A stretch of DNA of 64,000 nt from Arthrobacter bambusae (GCF_022606295.1 NZ_JAHHZS010000009.1:79169-143168); one strand, 5' to 3'; counted from the first letter of the stretch, positions 16,876-26,280 are shown. Notes: generated by a model not told the origin, from the letters alone. Made by a program: numbers and translations.

Positions 16876-17623
16876 TCTGGGTGATCTCCGGGCCGCGTTC
16901 TGGCCGCTGAAGCTCCGGCGTTTCGTCAGTCACACCATGCTGCCCGGACCCGGAGGCCACGGCATCCTTGGGCAGCTTCAGCTGAAGCAGCTCGCGGGGC
17001 GGCATGGGGTTGTCTCCGCGAATGACCACAACCTTGCGGAAGAGGTTCTCGAGTCCTTCGGCCGCGTCCCTGTCCAGGGCCGCGTGCCCGCCGATGACGC
17101 CACGAAGGAACCAGCGGGGCCCGTCCACGCCCATGAAACGGGCCGCCCGGAAGCCGCGTCCGCCGTCGGCGGATTCGGTGGGAAGTTTGGCGACGAGTTC
17201 AGTGCCGAACGTGCCGGCAATTTCCTCGACTTCGCCTCCCTGGCTGGCCACCGACTGGCCGATTTGTTCGCGGATCTCGTCCCACAGCCCTTCGGAGCGG
17301 GGAGCGGCGAACGCCTGGAGCTGGAGGCTCGATCCATCGAGGTCCATGGTGACCGCGACGACCCGCTGGGTTGCCTCCTCCACCTCGAGGCGCAATTGAA
17401 GACCCTCGGAAGGTTCGATCAGCAGGGCGCCAAGATCCACGTAGCCATCCTGGCTATCAATTTCACTGGCATCCAATGGCCCCTTGGACAGACGGAAGTC
17501 GCCCTTGGCGGCCCCACTGGCTTCCGTGCCGGCCTCCTGCCGCGACGTCGCGGCATCGGCCTGCTCAGTACCGTTGTCTTTCGGCTGCTCAGCCTTGGAC
17601 TTCTTTCCGCGCCCAAAAAGCAT
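16868..17623 (-). CDS. DUF3710 family protein
   Basis: Soluble protein of 251 residues. The first ~55 are charged and low complexity (MLFGRGKKSKAEQPKDNG); the remainder is the DUF3710 domain (from ~60), with GYVDLGALLIEPSEGLQLRL, VVAVTMDLDGSSLQLQAFAA and a conserved RAARFMGVDGPRWFLRGVIG. It resembles Rv2696c; biochemical role unknown. It is first of the three-gene overlapping set with the OB-fold and DUF3159 genes, about 110 bp after dut on the same strand. Confidence 0.84.
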   Translation of the reverse strand: MLFGRGKKSKAEQPKDNGTEQADAATSRQEAGTEASGAAKGDFRLSKGPLDASEIDSQDGYVDLGALLIEPSEGLQLRLEVEEATQRVVAVTMDLDGSSLQLQAFAAPRSEGLWDEIREQIGQSVASQGGEVEEIAGTFGTELVAKLPTESADGGRGFRAARFMGVDGPRWFLRGVIGGHAALDRDAAEGLENLFRKVVVIRGDNPMPPRELLQLKLPKDAVASGSGQHGVTDETPELQRPERGPEITQIG

Positions 17624-17732
17624 CGGGTTGTCTCCTTAGTAGTGGTCTACCCCCAGTAAACCGCAGACTGCCCGTCAACTCGCGGGCAGCATGGCAATCA
17701 GCTCCGAACGGCGCCGATTGTCGAGGTTGTTG

Positions 17733-18245
17733 CTAGCTCACGGCCGGCGCGAAGCCTCCGGTGGATCCAAAGCCGCCGGTGCCGCGCGAGGTGTCGGACA
17801 ACTCCTCCACGGAAACGAACTGCGCATACTCGACGCGCTGGATCACCATTTGAGCAATTCTATCGCCGCGCTTGAGTTCGATTGCCTGGTTTTTGTCCGT
17901 ATTCAAAAGCGTCACGGAAATTTCACCTCGGTAGCCGGCATCAACCGTCCCGGGAGCATTCACTACGGTGAGCCCGTGCTTGGTTGCCAGCCCTGACCTG
18001 GGGTGGATGAGGGCGACATAGCCGTTTGGAAGTGCGATGGAGACGCCTGTTGCTACGAGCTTCCGCTCTCCCGGAGCGAGCGACACGTCCGCGCGGGCGC
18101 GCAAGTCCGCGCCTGCGTCACCGGGGTGCGCGTAGGACGGCGCTTCCAAATCGGCGTCGAGCATTTTCAGTTCGACCTGAAGGGTCGGCGCACCGTATTC
18201 GGCGGAGGTGTCTGCTGGGTTGGCTACTGCTGTCTCGTGGCTCAC
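17733..18245 (-). CDS. dut: dUTP diphosphatase
   Basis: Hydrolyses dUTP to dUMP and pyrophosphate, keeping uracil out of DNA and feeding dTMP synthesis. The five trimeric dUTPase motifs are present: GDAGADLRA, HPRSGLATKHGLTVVNAPGT with GTVDAGYRGEISVTLLN, GDRIAQMVIQRV and the C-terminal RGTGGFGSTG. I chose GTG 18245 (170 residues, beginning with SHETAVANPAD); the frame runs further upstream but has no domain content. No clear ribosome site precedes this GTG, while TAGAAT lies 8 bases before it, so a leaderless transcript is possible. GTG 18251 is an alternative. Divergent from the DUF3093 gene. Confidence 0.92.
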   Translation of the reverse strand: MSHETAVANPADTSAEYGAPTLQVELKMLDADLEAPSYAHPGDAGADLRARADVSLAPGERKLVATGVSIALPNGYVALIHPRSGLATKHGLTVVNAPGTVDAGYRGEISVTLLNTDKNQAIELKRGDRIAQMVIQRVEYAQFVSVEELSDTSRGTGGFGSTGGFAPAVS

Positions 18246-18353
18246 AGTCACACATTCTATCGTCCGCGGGATACTGCCACGATTGCGGTCGGAGGGCAGC
18301 GCGCGGCAAAGGCGCGTTATTTCCCGGGGGCACAGTCCCGATAAGCTGGTGGC

Positions 18354-18854
18354 ATGCCTGAATCGACTGCTTCCGTACCCGTGCCGCACCATTCCTCAAG
18401 CGAATCGGGCGTCCTGTATACGGAAAAGCTCCGGCCCTCCCCCTGGATTTGGATTGTCGTGGTGGGCTTCTCCGCCGCCGGCATCCTCATGTTCGCGCCG
18501 ATCAGCATCACCGCGGGCATTATCGCCGCGCTGGTTCTCTTCGCCATCACCACCGTCTTGCTGGTGACGTCCACTCCCTCGATCGTGGTGGACCGGGACA
18601 CCGTCCAAGTGGGACGGGCCAGCATCCAGCGCGAGTTTGTCGGCGCCGTCACCGCGTTCCGCAAGGACGAAGCCACCGCGGAGCGGGGCGTCCGGCTCCA
18701 TGGACTGGCGTTCCTGTGCCTCCGCGGCTGGATTGATCCCGTGGTGCGCATTGAAATCACCGACCCCGCGGACCGCACTCCGTATTGGCTGACCTCCACC
18801 CGCCACCCCGACGAACTGGTGGCAGCATTGTCGAAGCAGGGCTCCCGAAGCTAG
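18354..18854 (+). CDS. DUF3093 family membrane protein
   Basis: Protein of 166 residues with two adjacent hydrophobic segments (about 33-75: WIWIVVVGFSAAGILMF and TAGIIAALVLFAITTVLLVT) followed by a small beta-rich cytosolic or external domain (IVVDRDTVQVGRASIQREFV). It fits DUF3093 (Rv2698-like), a family always found near dut in actinobacteria; the function is unknown. Its stop overlaps the stop of the convergent DUF4193 gene by 4 bp. Confidence 0.83.
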   Translation: MPESTASVPVPHHSSSESGVLYTEKLRPSPWIWIVVVGFSAAGILMFAPISITAGIIAALVLFAITTVLLVTSTPSIVVDRDTVQVGRASIQREFVGAVTAFRKDEATAERGVRLHGLAFLCLRGWIDPVVRIEITDPADRTPYWLTSTRHPDELVAALSKQGSRS

Positions 18855-19150
18855 CTTTCGCATTCCTTGCAGTACAGGTGCCCGTCCTTCTCCCGCGCAA
18901 TCTGGGAGCGGTGCTTGACCAGGAAGCAGTTGAAGCACGTAAATTCGTCCGCCTGCGGCGGGAGCACACGGACCAGCAGCTCTTCGCCGGACAAGTCCGC
19001 CCCGGGGAGCTCGTAGGCATCAGCCAGATCAGTCTCATCGATGTCAACAGCCGATGACGACTGCTTCTCCGTGCGGTGCGACTTGAGTTCCTCGATCGAG
19101 TCCTCGGTGTCTTCTTCCGTCTTCCGAGGGGCGTCGTAGTCCGTTGCCAT
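18851..19150 (-). CDS. DUF4193 family zinc-ribbon-like protein
   Basis: Small acidic protein of 99 residues (Rv2699c-like). The N-terminal two thirds are acidic and probably disordered (TEEDTEDSIEELKSHRTEK); the C terminus has CxxC (FTCFNCFLVKH) and a second CxxC (YCKECES), which should bind one zinc. Known to be among the most conserved actinobacterial small proteins and highly expressed, but without an assigned activity. It is divergent from sepH with 270-285 bp between them. Confidence 0.87.
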   Translation of the reverse strand: MATDYDAPRKTEEDTEDSIEELKSHRTEKQSSSAVDIDETDLADAYELPGADLSGEELLVRVLPPQADEFTCFNCFLVKHRSQIAREKDGHLYCKECES

Positions 19151-19435
19151 GGTCCCTTCTTCGTTCTCCCTTGTGCTTCACGCAGGGCTTGCGGTCCGGT
19201 CGGCCGGAACCTGCTCCGGTCTAAGGATGTAACGCGGCAGGCTGCATTTTTGTGCCCGATACCGGGCAGATTGTCCTCCCGGCAGACCAGGATGTCCATA
19301 CCCTCCTGGCGGCCGCCTGAACGGGAGAATGCCGGAAAATCGCGGAATATCGCGGCGCGCCCTTTGTCCTAGTAGGAAAAGGCCTTACCGGGTGGCAGAG
19401 TTTCGAATGTCAGATAGGCCATGGTGGAGGATTTT
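19151..19435. other. Divergent intergenic region DUF4193 / sepH
   Basis: About 285 bp contain promoters for both genes. A short direct repeat AATCGCGG/AATATCGCGG occurs near 19338. No repeat array, hairpin or operator could be defined. Confidence 0.45.
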
Positions 19436-20818
19436 ATGCGGGATCTACGGCTGGTTGGCGTCCACGACGACGGCGGACATCTTCTGTTGAGCGGTACCGG
19501 CGGCGAGATGTTCCAGCTTCCGATTGATGAGGCGTTGCGGGTTGCAGCGAGCCGGACACCTGCCCAGGTGGCCGCACGTGCCTCCATCACGCCCGTCGCC
19601 ATGTCCCCGCGTGATATTCAGTCACGCATCCGCAGCGGTGCTACGGCCGCGGAGGTGGCGGAGCTGTCAGGGCTCCCGCTCGCCAATGTGCAGCGGTACG
19701 AAGGTCCTGTCCTTGCCGAGCGCGAATACATCGCCCAACAAGCCCGCAAAGTCGAAGTCGCCGCCCCTGCCCCCGGCCAGGAAACCTACCGCGCGGCGTT
19801 CGGCGACGAACCTGCAAGCCTCGGCGAAATGGTTGCCCACCGGCTCACTGCCCACGGGATCGACTCTTCGGCGGTGGAATGGGACTCCTGGCGCCGGACC
19901 GACGGCACGTGGACCGTCGTCGCGCGCTTCGAGACCAAGCCGGGCAGCCTGGAGAGCATCGGCGAAGAGCCGCCCGCGATGTGGACGTTCCATCCCGCCC
20001 GCAAATCCATCCAGAACGCCAACCGCTGGGCCCAGCAGCTCAGCGAACTGGAACCCCTCGATGGACCAGTACCGGCTCGACGGCTCGCGGCCGTTTCGGA
20101 CCGGCCTTTCGACTTTGAGGCCGACGCCGGAACCGCCGCCCGTGTGGCCGCCGCGGCTGCCACCAAGGAAGCCGACGGGCTCCTGGACATGCTGCGCTCC
20201 CGTCGCGGACAGCGGCTGGGACTGGACGAAGACAGCGACGACGCGTTGGCGCTGCTGCTCAGCAGTGGCGTTCCCGCTGCGCATCCGCGGCCCGGCGACG
20301 TCGAAGACGGATCCGCTGACAGCGAATCAACTGACACGGAGTCAGACGACACGGACGAGCAGGCAAAAGCCGAACCCGCTCCCAGCCGCCGTGACGCTCG
20401 CGCATCCATGCTGTCCCGGCTGAGCCTGGCCCCGAAGCATGATGACGACGAAAACGACTCCCTCCATCTTCACGATGGGGTCAGCACGAATACCAGGGAA
20501 ATCACGGTGGTTCCGGGTCCGCTGCGCCCTGTGACCCTGCTGCGCGGCAGGAACGACGACGACGACCGGGCCGGCAATGATGCCCGGACCGGCCGCGACG
20601 AATCCCAAACCCAGGAAGCGCCCGCACCGCGGGCGGGTCTGGACGAACTGCTCGGCGGAGCTCCCCGACGGGAACGCGAAGAGCCGAAGCCCACCCCCTC
20701 CGGCCAGAAGGATGAAGAGCCTTCAGATGCCGCAGTGGCCGAGCGCCAACCGTCACGGCCCAAGCGCTCCAGCATTCCGAGCTGGGATGACATCCTCTTC
20801 GGAACCCGCGGAGACTAG
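19436..20818 (+). CDS. sepH: Septation protein SepH
   Basis: Actinobacterial cell-division protein that binds FtsZ and promotes its assembly. The N-terminal DUF3071 region (MRDLRLVGVHDDGGHLLLSG to about residue 165) contains the helix-turn-helix segment SGATAAEVAELSGLPLANVQ; the long middle is acidic and disordered, and the end carries the conserved RSSIPSWDDILFG motif. I chose ATG 19436 over ATG 19421 because GGTGGAGG lies 7 bases ahead of it and because the family usually begins M-x-(E/D)-L-(R/K)-V/L-V. Length 460 residues. It is monocistronic, convergent with tdk. Confidence 0.9.
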   Translation: MRDLRLVGVHDDGGHLLLSGTGGEMFQLPIDEALRVAASRTPAQVAARASITPVAMSPRDIQSRIRSGATAAEVAELSGLPLANVQRYEGPVLAEREYIAQQARKVEVAAPAPGQETYRAAFGDEPASLGEMVAHRLTAHGIDSSAVEWDSWRRTDGTWTVVARFETKPGSLESIGEEPPAMWTFHPARKSIQNANRWAQQLSELEPLDGPVPARRLAAVSDRPFDFEADAGTAARVAAAAATKEADGLLDMLRSRRGQRLGLDEDSDDALALLLSSGVPAAHPRPGDVEDGSADSESTDTESDDTDEQAKAEPAPSRRDARASMLSRLSLAPKHDDDENDSLHLHDGVSTNTREITVVPGPLRPVTLLRGRNDDDDRAGNDARTGRDESQTQEAPAPRAGLDELLGGAPRREREEPKPTPSGQKDEEPSDAAVAERQPSRPKRSSIPSWDDILFGTRGD

Positions 20819-20841
20819 GAAGCTTTCACTTCGCGGCAGCT

Positions 20842-21558
20842 TCAGCTGGCGCCGCGCCAAAGGCAAGCGTCGACGTCGAACGGCAGCAACTGATCGCGGC
20901 TCGCCATGAGGTTGGCCCCGTGTGCCGTGACCCGGCGCATGTAGTGCCTGCGGCATAGGGTCTCGTATCCGACCACCGGGTGTGACGCTTCGGCTTGCGC
21001 CGGGGCAGCCTCGGCCCGGCCGGCCTCCATGGCAACGTCGCCCACCACGACCTGCTCGCCTTCGACCACCATGATGCCGTCCACGGTCCGCGCGTTGTGG
21101 GTTGCCCGGCGGCCGCACCAGCAAAGCGCCTCGACCTGCAGTACCTGGACCCTGTCGGCGAGCTCCACGAAACGCTGGGATCCGGGGAAAAGACGGGTGC
21201 GGAAGTCGGACGTGATTCCGAAAGCGAACACGTCTACCCCCATCTCATCGACGACGCGCGCGAGTTGTTCCACTTGCTCCGGTGAGTAGAACTGGGCTTC
21301 GTCGCAGATGAGGTAGTCCACCGTGAGGCCTGTGGTCCGGCGTCGGACAACCTCGTCCCAGAAATCCGTCGTATCGATGACTTCCACCGCGTCGGTCCGG
21401 AGTCCGAGCCGGCTGGAGATGACGGAACCGCCGGCACGGTCGTTGCAGCTGAAGCGGACCCCGCCCCGGCCGCGGGCACGGTGGTTGTAGTCCATCTGCA
21501 AGGCAAGGGTGGACTTGCCGCAGTCCATGGTTCCGGAGAAGAAAATGAGCTCAGCCAC
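20842..21558 (-). CDS. tdk: Thymidine kinase, type II
   Basis: Phosphorylates thymidine to dTMP in pyrimidine salvage. 238 residues. N-terminal P-loop SGTMDCGKSTLALQMDYN; Walker B/catalytic DEAQFYSPEQVEQL; lasso region FGITSDFRTRLFPGSQRFVE; structural zinc cysteines in ALCWCGRRATHNART and LCRRHYMR. This is the TK1-like fold, not the viral type. It overlaps the upstream phosphodiesterase-like gene by 8 bp, so it is co-translated in the pat-DUF5998-phosphodiesterase-tdk group. With dut nearby, the window holds two dTMP-supply enzymes. Confidence 0.95.
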   Translation of the reverse strand: MAELIFFSGTMDCGKSTLALQMDYNHRARGRGGVRFSCNDRAGGSVISSRLGLRTDAVEVIDTTDFWDEVVRRRTTGLTVDYLICDEAQFYSPEQVEQLARVVDEMGVDVFAFGITSDFRTRLFPGSQRFVELADRVQVLQVEALCWCGRRATHNARTVDGIMVVEGEQVVVGDVAMEAGRAEAAPAQAEASHPVVGYETLCRRHYMRRVTAHGANLMASRDQLLPFDVDACLWRGAS

Positions 21559-22780
21559 GGCGGCCCTTGGGACCTCCGGCTTGGAAGCATAGCAGCGGAA
21601 CTTCGCGTTCCGCCTTGGTCAGCGAACCGTGCTGCCCCACCACTTCCAAGGCGGTTGGACGGACGCGGCGGACGTCGTAGAGCGCCAAGGCATCCTTGGC
21701 GGCGATCATGACATCCCCGATCCGGCGGGAAACTTCCGGCCGAAGGACCCCGAAGAGTCCTGCTTCAAGGGCCTGCCCACGGGTGAAGGCCCAGATCCGA
21801 TCGCCGAAGCGGGCGCGCCAGGCATCCAACACGGCTTCCCGCTGGAGCTCCCCGGCGTCGGGTTCGAAGTACAGGTGAACCATGCGTGGCTCGCCTGCGG
21901 TGTGCCGGACCCCGGCAATCAGGGCTGGATCGGCCGAGTAGTCGATGCGCTGCGACTCCGGGACGTCCACCATCCCGTGATCGCCGGTGAGCAGGATGGT
22001 AGTCCCCGCGGGCAATGCGGCAGAGAGCCTCTTGACCGTTGCATCCAATTCCTCGAGCTGGTGCTCCCAGCGAGCGGAGTGGCAGCCGTAGCGGTGCCCG
22101 GCTTTGTCCAGTTCGTTGACGTAAAAGTACATGAGCGAACGGGTTCCAGCCGCCATTTCCTCCCCCGCCGCTGCCGTCCGGGCATGGGGCGAGCTGCCGC
22201 CCACGAACCTGCTTCCCCGGAGCGCCGCGCGGGTCATCGGTGACGCGCCGAATTGCGGCAGGCTCACGGTGACGACGTCGGCGTCGGCCGCCACGCGTTC
22301 GAAAATTGTGGGGAACGGCTGCCAGCGCAGGGGGTCGACACCGGCGTCCCAGTTGCCGAGCAGGTTGACTACCTTGTCCTGGTCGGGATCCAGGACGTCA
22401 TAGCCCACCATGCCGTGTTCGCCCGGCGTACGGCCGGTTCCAAGGCTTGCCAAGGACGATGCCGTGGTGGAAGGAAAAGCCGCGTCAAGCCACGCAGGGA
22501 CGGCTCCCTGTCCCGCGTTCGCTATTGACCTCAGGAACGGAGTGTGGGCGGCCTTCTGCTTCAGGAGGTTGCGCCCCAGTCCGTCTGCGAGGACCACGCA
22601 CACGCGTTGCGACGAAGGCAATTGCAGCTTGTTTTCGAAGCCGGGCAGGCCCATGCTCGCTGCGGCGCTGGTGAAGACCTCGGCGATCGATTTGATGCCG
22701 TACAGCGGCGCAGCGGGAAGCTCGGTGACGGCGCTGGAAACGGAGACGGTGTCTTGGGCGATGGGTTCCGACGTCGCCAT
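21551..22780 (-). CDS. Alkaline phosphatase superfamily protein (nucleotide pyrophosphatase / phosphodiesterase type)
   Basis: Metal-dependent phospho/sulpho-transferase fold, 409 residues. The first metal site and nucleophile are visible: CVVLADGLGRNLLKQKA, then FPSTTASSLASLGTGRTPGE with the threonine nucleophile; YDVLDPDQ, LTGDHGMVD and the late histidines supply the remaining ligands. This is the NPP-like branch. I chose ATG 22780, which overlaps the DUF5998 stop as TGATG; the longer frame to 23014 is antisense-like and has no domain. No signal peptide is seen, so it probably acts in the cytosol. Substrate unknown; the neighbours suggest nucleotides. Confidence 0.85.
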   Translation of the reverse strand: MATSEPIAQDTVSVSSAVTELPAAPLYGIKSIAEVFTSAAASMGLPGFENKLQLPSSQRVCVVLADGLGRNLLKQKAAHTPFLRSIANAGQGAVPAWLDAAFPSTTASSLASLGTGRTPGEHGMVGYDVLDPDQDKVVNLLGNWDAGVDPLRWQPFPTIFERVAADADVVTVSLPQFGASPMTRAALRGSRFVGGSSPHARTAAAGEEMAAGTRSLMYFYVNELDKAGHRYGCHSARWEHQLEELDATVKRLSAALPAGTTILLTGDHGMVDVPESQRIDYSADPALIAGVRHTAGEPRMVHLYFEPDAGELQREAVLDAWRARFGDRIWAFTRGQALEAGLFGVLRPEVSRRIGDVMIAAKDALALYDVRRVRPTALEVVGQHGSLTKAEREVPLLCFQAGGPKGRRG

Positions 22781-23508
22781 CAGCGCTGGTGCCCGCGGCT
22801 GAGCCTGTTGCCGAAGACGCCCGAGCGGAGCCGCGGAGCGGACATCATGCCGGGGTGGACCGAGGGCCCGGGAGCGCCTGTGTTCACAGCCCGCAGGGCC
22901 CGGGCAAAGACCTTCGCGTCCTGGACAGCCCTGGGTCCGTCGGCCTCGGAGCTGATCCGCAGCACGATGTCCTCCTGGGAGATGGTGCCCGTGTACCCAT
23001 GGTCGGCTTCGCACTGGGGATCGCCGCAGCTGGCGGGGCCCACGTCCAGGCGTTGGCCACCTGACCAGGCAATGGACAGGGTGAGCTCCCTGACGGGGTC
23101 GCTCGGAGTGTAGTTCTGTGGCTGCGCATACATGTAGCTGAGGACCACAGAGCGGATTTGTGCCACGGGCACGGACTCCGTGGAAATCTGGGCGACGATC
23201 TGCTCTCCGGCTTCGTCGAGCTGCTGGTCGTCGACGTGGGTGATCACCAGCATGTCTTCGGTGAGGACCAGGACCGTGATGTGCCGCCGGACCTCGGCCC
23301 GGTCGAAATGCGTTTCCAAATGCACCAGGTGCGCGAGGCAGTCACGCCCGTCCAAGGCATCGGCTACAACATCGGCAACAAGGACAGGGTAGAAACCTGC
23401 CCGTTGAAGTGCCTGGTCCAGGCTCTGCCCCTGCGAGCTGTGGTTGTGTGCTGCATGGTGCCCGGTGGTAGCCGGACCGGACGGAGGCGTCGGGGACTTC
23501 GAGCTCAT
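22780..23508 (-). CDS. DUF5998 family protein
   Basis: Soluble protein of 242 residues belonging to the actinobacterial DUF5998 family. It starts after a polar, His/Ser-rich N terminus (TTGHHAAHNHSSQGQSLDQ), and the domain proper begins around residue 30 (LQRAGFYPVLVADVVADALDG), with ETHFDRAEVRRHITVLVLTE and MLVITHVDDQQLDE following. Near the end is a short GTISQEDIVLRISSEADGP. No catalytic motif is obvious. It follows the pat-like gene by 66 bp and is coupled to the phosphodiesterase gene by TGATG. Confidence 0.82.
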   Translation of the reverse strand: MSSKSPTPPSGPATTGHHAAHNHSSQGQSLDQALQRAGFYPVLVADVVADALDGRDCLAHLVHLETHFDRAEVRRHITVLVLTEDMLVITHVDDQQLDEAGEQIVAQISTESVPVAQIRSVVLSYMYAQPQNYTPSDPVRELTLSIAWSGGQRLDVGPASCGDPQCEADHGYTGTISQEDIVLRISSEADGPRAVQDAKVFARALRAVNTGAPGPSVHPGMMSAPRLRSGVFGNRLSRGHQR

Positions 23509-23574
23509 TCCCCCATTTTCACAGATCGGCTGGGGACTTCATAACTGTCCGGCCTCCGGCGGTCAACTGCCAGG

Positions 23575-26268
23575 TCAGCTGAGCATCGCACGGCGGGCAC
23601 TGTCTGTGCGCTGTGCGGCGTTCCCGATCCACACCTCGGCGGCAAGGATTTTCGCGCCCTGCGTCCCGGCCAGGACGGGATTGAACTCCACGAGCGCGAT
23701 TTCGGGGTGTTCATCCTTGAGCCGGACCAGCCGTGCTCCCAGGTCTTCGAGGGCGGCCACGTCCACTGCCGGCAGCCCTTGGTATCCGAACAGTTTCAGG
23801 GAAGCCCGGGGCGCCCTGATGAAGTCGTGCAAATCAGTAGTAGACAAGGGCGGCACCCGGTGCGCCCAATCGTCCAGGAGGTTCACGGCGTCACCCGCCA
23901 GACCGAAAGAGACCACGGGCCCGAGGAGCGGATCCTCGATGGCCCGGAACGTGCACGCCTGTCCCACGGGAACCATGGCCTGCACCTCTATGGCCGATGA
24001 ACCGTAGGGTTCGAGTGCACGGCGCATCTGCGCGATATTGCGCCGAAGCGAGTCCGCATCCTCGATGTCCAGACGCACACCTCCCAGGTCCAGGCGGTGT
24101 CGAAGGGCGGGATCCGTGGTCTTGAGCACCACGGGCCAGCCAAGCCGTTCGGCGGCGGCTACCGCTTCGTCGTCGCTCTCGAACACGGCCGACGGCACCA
24201 CGTTGATGCCGTAGCGGGACAGCAGCGCGGCCGCTTCGCCGTCGTCGAGCCGGATCAATTGCTCCCCCGGGACGGAGGACAAGAGCCGTGCGATGTGTTC
24301 GCGGGTACCCTCGCGGTCGCAACCCGTGGGCTCCACGAAGATGCCTTGGTCCCGGTCCAGCCATTTTGCGTACCGGACCACGGCCGCCAGGGCCGCCACT
24401 GCGCTGCCCGCACTGGAATAGCAAGGCAGTGCCGGGCCGGACTCTCCGCCGGGAGCGATCACTCGGTCCAATTGCACGGACGTGTCGAGGATCCCGGTGA
24501 ATGCTGCCACGACGGGTTTGCCGGCCTCTGCCGCACATTCGGAGAGCACTCCCGCGATCGCGTCCATCGTGAGGCTGCGGGACGGGACCATCGCCGCCAC
24601 CACGGCATGCACGGCATCGTCCGCAAGTGTCTTCCGGAGGCTGCGCCGCAGCCCTTCCCGCGCTGCGGACATCCCCGCGTCCAGGTCCACGTCGGTGACG
24701 ATCCGGTCGACGACGAGTCCCTGCGGCGCCGCGTTGTCCGCCACGACCTTCCCGAAGGCCGCTGAATTGCTGTAGACGGCGAGCGCCGGGCCCTTGGGCA
24801 AGGGCTGGCTGGAAACGATCTGCGCCACGTCCATGAGCTGTTCGATGGTTTCGACGGCAATGACCCCGGCTTGCCGCATCATCGCGTCCAGGGCTGCCAC
24901 GGGGGCGAGCGTCGTCCTGACCACGTGCCCCGGGGGAAGGCGAAGACCGGTGACGTCCGATTTGGCCACGATGACAGGCTTGCTGCGCGACAAGCGCCGG
25001 GCCAGCCGGGAGAACTTGCGGGGATTGCCGATCGACTCCAGGTAGAGTCCGACGGCGGAGGTATCGGGATCGTCTTCCCAGAACTGCATGACATCGTTGC
25101 CGGAGACATCGGCGCGGTTGCCGGTGGAGAGGAACGAGGAAAGACCCAGGCCGCGGCGACTTGCGGCGGCGTAGACGGAAACGCCGATGGCCGCTGACTG
25201 CGTGAACAGCCCCAGTCCCCCGCGCCCGGGCAGTTTCGGAGCCATGGACGCGTTCAGCGAAACCTCCGGGTTGGTGTTCACGATCCCCAACGATTCAGGG
25301 CCGATCACGCGCATCCCAGAGGACCTGGCCCGGCGCACGAGTTCCCGCTGCTTCCGCAGCCCCCGTTCGCCGTCGTCCGCGTACCCGGCTGTGGCGACCA
25401 CAAGGCCTTTGACCCCGGCTGCACCGCACTCGTCCACTACTTTCGGAACTTCTTCGTACGGTACTGCGATGACTGCGAGCTGCACCGGCCCGGGGACCTC
25501 GGCGATCCGGGCGAAGGACTTCATGCCGGCAAGTTCGAACGCCTCCGGGTTGACGGCGTAGACCGCGCCTTTGAAGCCGCCTTCCACGATGTGCTCAAGC
25601 AACTGGTGGCCGATCGTCCCCCACTTGCGGCTGGCACCCACCACGGCGATCGACGACGGCGCCAGCAAGTCGCGCACGCTGCGGGCCTCGGCGCGGTGTT
25701 CCCGGGATTCCATGACGGCCAGGGATTTTTCGGTGGGGTCGATGTTGAAATCAACGCTCACCACGCCGTCGTCGAATTTGCGCACCAGCTCGTACCCGGC
25801 GTCCGCGAACACGCGGAGCATTTTGCGGTTCTCCGGCAGGACCTCGGCCATGAAGCGGCGGATGCCGTTCTCCCGGGCGGCCGCAGCCAAGTGTTCGAGC
25901 AGGATGGAGCCGATGCCCCGGCCCTGCTGGACATCGGAAATATTGAAGGCGACTTCGGCCTCGGTCGGGTCATCCAGCCGGTCGTAGCGGCCGACGCCGA
26001 CGATCTCTCCACCGATGGTGATGACGAACGCCACCCGGTCTTTATGGTCCACTTCGGTGAAGCGGTGCAGTTCCTTGGTGGAGAGTCTCGGTTTGAACGA
26101 GAAGAACCGCATATAGATGGAGGTCTCGGACTGCGCCGCGTGGAAAGCCTGGAGCGCGTCGGCATCCCCAGGTGAAATTGGTCTCAAGTGGGCCGTTCCG
26201 CCGTCGCGAAGCACGACATCGGCCTCCCAATATTCCGGATATACGCCGGCGCCGGGCTGATCCACCAT
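23575..26268 (-). CDS. Bifunctional GNAT acetyltransferase / NDP-forming acyl-CoA-synthetase-like protein (Pat type)
   Basis: Protein lysine acyltransferase candidate, 897 residues. GNAT domain at the N terminus (~15-165; acetyl-CoA loop VQQGRGIGSILLEHLAAAAR), followed by a CoA-binding Rossmann domain (IAVVGASRKWGTIGHQLLEH near 210), a succinyl-CoA-synthetase-like middle, and an ATP-grasp end (~660-890). Known Pat proteins such as enterobacterial Pat carry the GNAT domain last; here it comes first, the order known from streptomycetes. These enzymes acetylate acyl-CoA synthetases and other metabolic proteins. The start at 26268 overlaps a 13-bp palindrome and has no ribosome-binding site, so it may be leaderless. 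Confidence 0.92.
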   Translation of the reverse strand: MVDQPGAGVYPEYWEADVVLRDGGTAHLRPISPGDADALQAFHAAQSETSIYMRFFSFKPRLSTKELHRFTEVDHKDRVAFVITIGGEIVGVGRYDRLDDPTEAEVAFNISDVQQGRGIGSILLEHLAAAARENGIRRFMAEVLPENRKMLRVFADAGYELVRKFDDGVVSVDFNIDPTEKSLAVMESREHRAEARSVRDLLAPSSIAVVGASRKWGTIGHQLLEHIVEGGFKGAVYAVNPEAFELAGMKSFARIAEVPGPVQLAVIAVPYEEVPKVVDECGAAGVKGLVVATAGYADDGERGLRKQRELVRRARSSGMRVIGPESLGIVNTNPEVSLNASMAPKLPGRGGLGLFTQSAAIGVSVYAAASRRGLGLSSFLSTGNRADVSGNDVMQFWEDDPDTSAVGLYLESIGNPRKFSRLARRLSRSKPVIVAKSDVTGLRLPPGHVVRTTLAPVAALDAMMRQAGVIAVETIEQLMDVAQIVSSQPLPKGPALAVYSNSAAFGKVVADNAAPQGLVVDRIVTDVDLDAGMSAAREGLRRSLRKTLADDAVHAVVAAMVPSRSLTMDAIAGVLSECAAEAGKPVVAAFTGILDTSVQLDRVIAPGGESGPALPCYSSAGSAVAALAAVVRYAKWLDRDQGIFVEPTGCDREGTREHIARLLSSVPGEQLIRLDDGEAAALLSRYGINVVPSAVFESDDEAVAAAERLGWPVVLKTTDPALRHRLDLGGVRLDIEDADSLRRNIAQMRRALEPYGSSAIEVQAMVPVGQACTFRAIEDPLLGPVVSFGLAGDAVNLLDDWAHRVPPLSTTDLHDFIRAPRASLKLFGYQGLPAVDVAALEDLGARLVRLKDEHPEIALVEFNPVLAGTQGAKILAAEVWIGNAAQRTDSARRAMLS

Positions 26269-26280
26269 AGGCTTAGCCTA
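26268..26280. promoter_or_regulatory. Perfect 13-bp palindrome at the Pat-type gene start
   Basis: TAGGCTTAGCCTA is a perfect 6-1-6 inverted repeat touching the first base of the leftward start codon. It sits inside a longer TTAG/CTAA-rich stretch to 26286 and gives 13 of 19 matches to the DtxR consensus, too weak to name. On the minus strand TAGGCT is 6 bases before ATG, so it could also be the -10 of a leaderless transcript. Confidence 0.35.
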
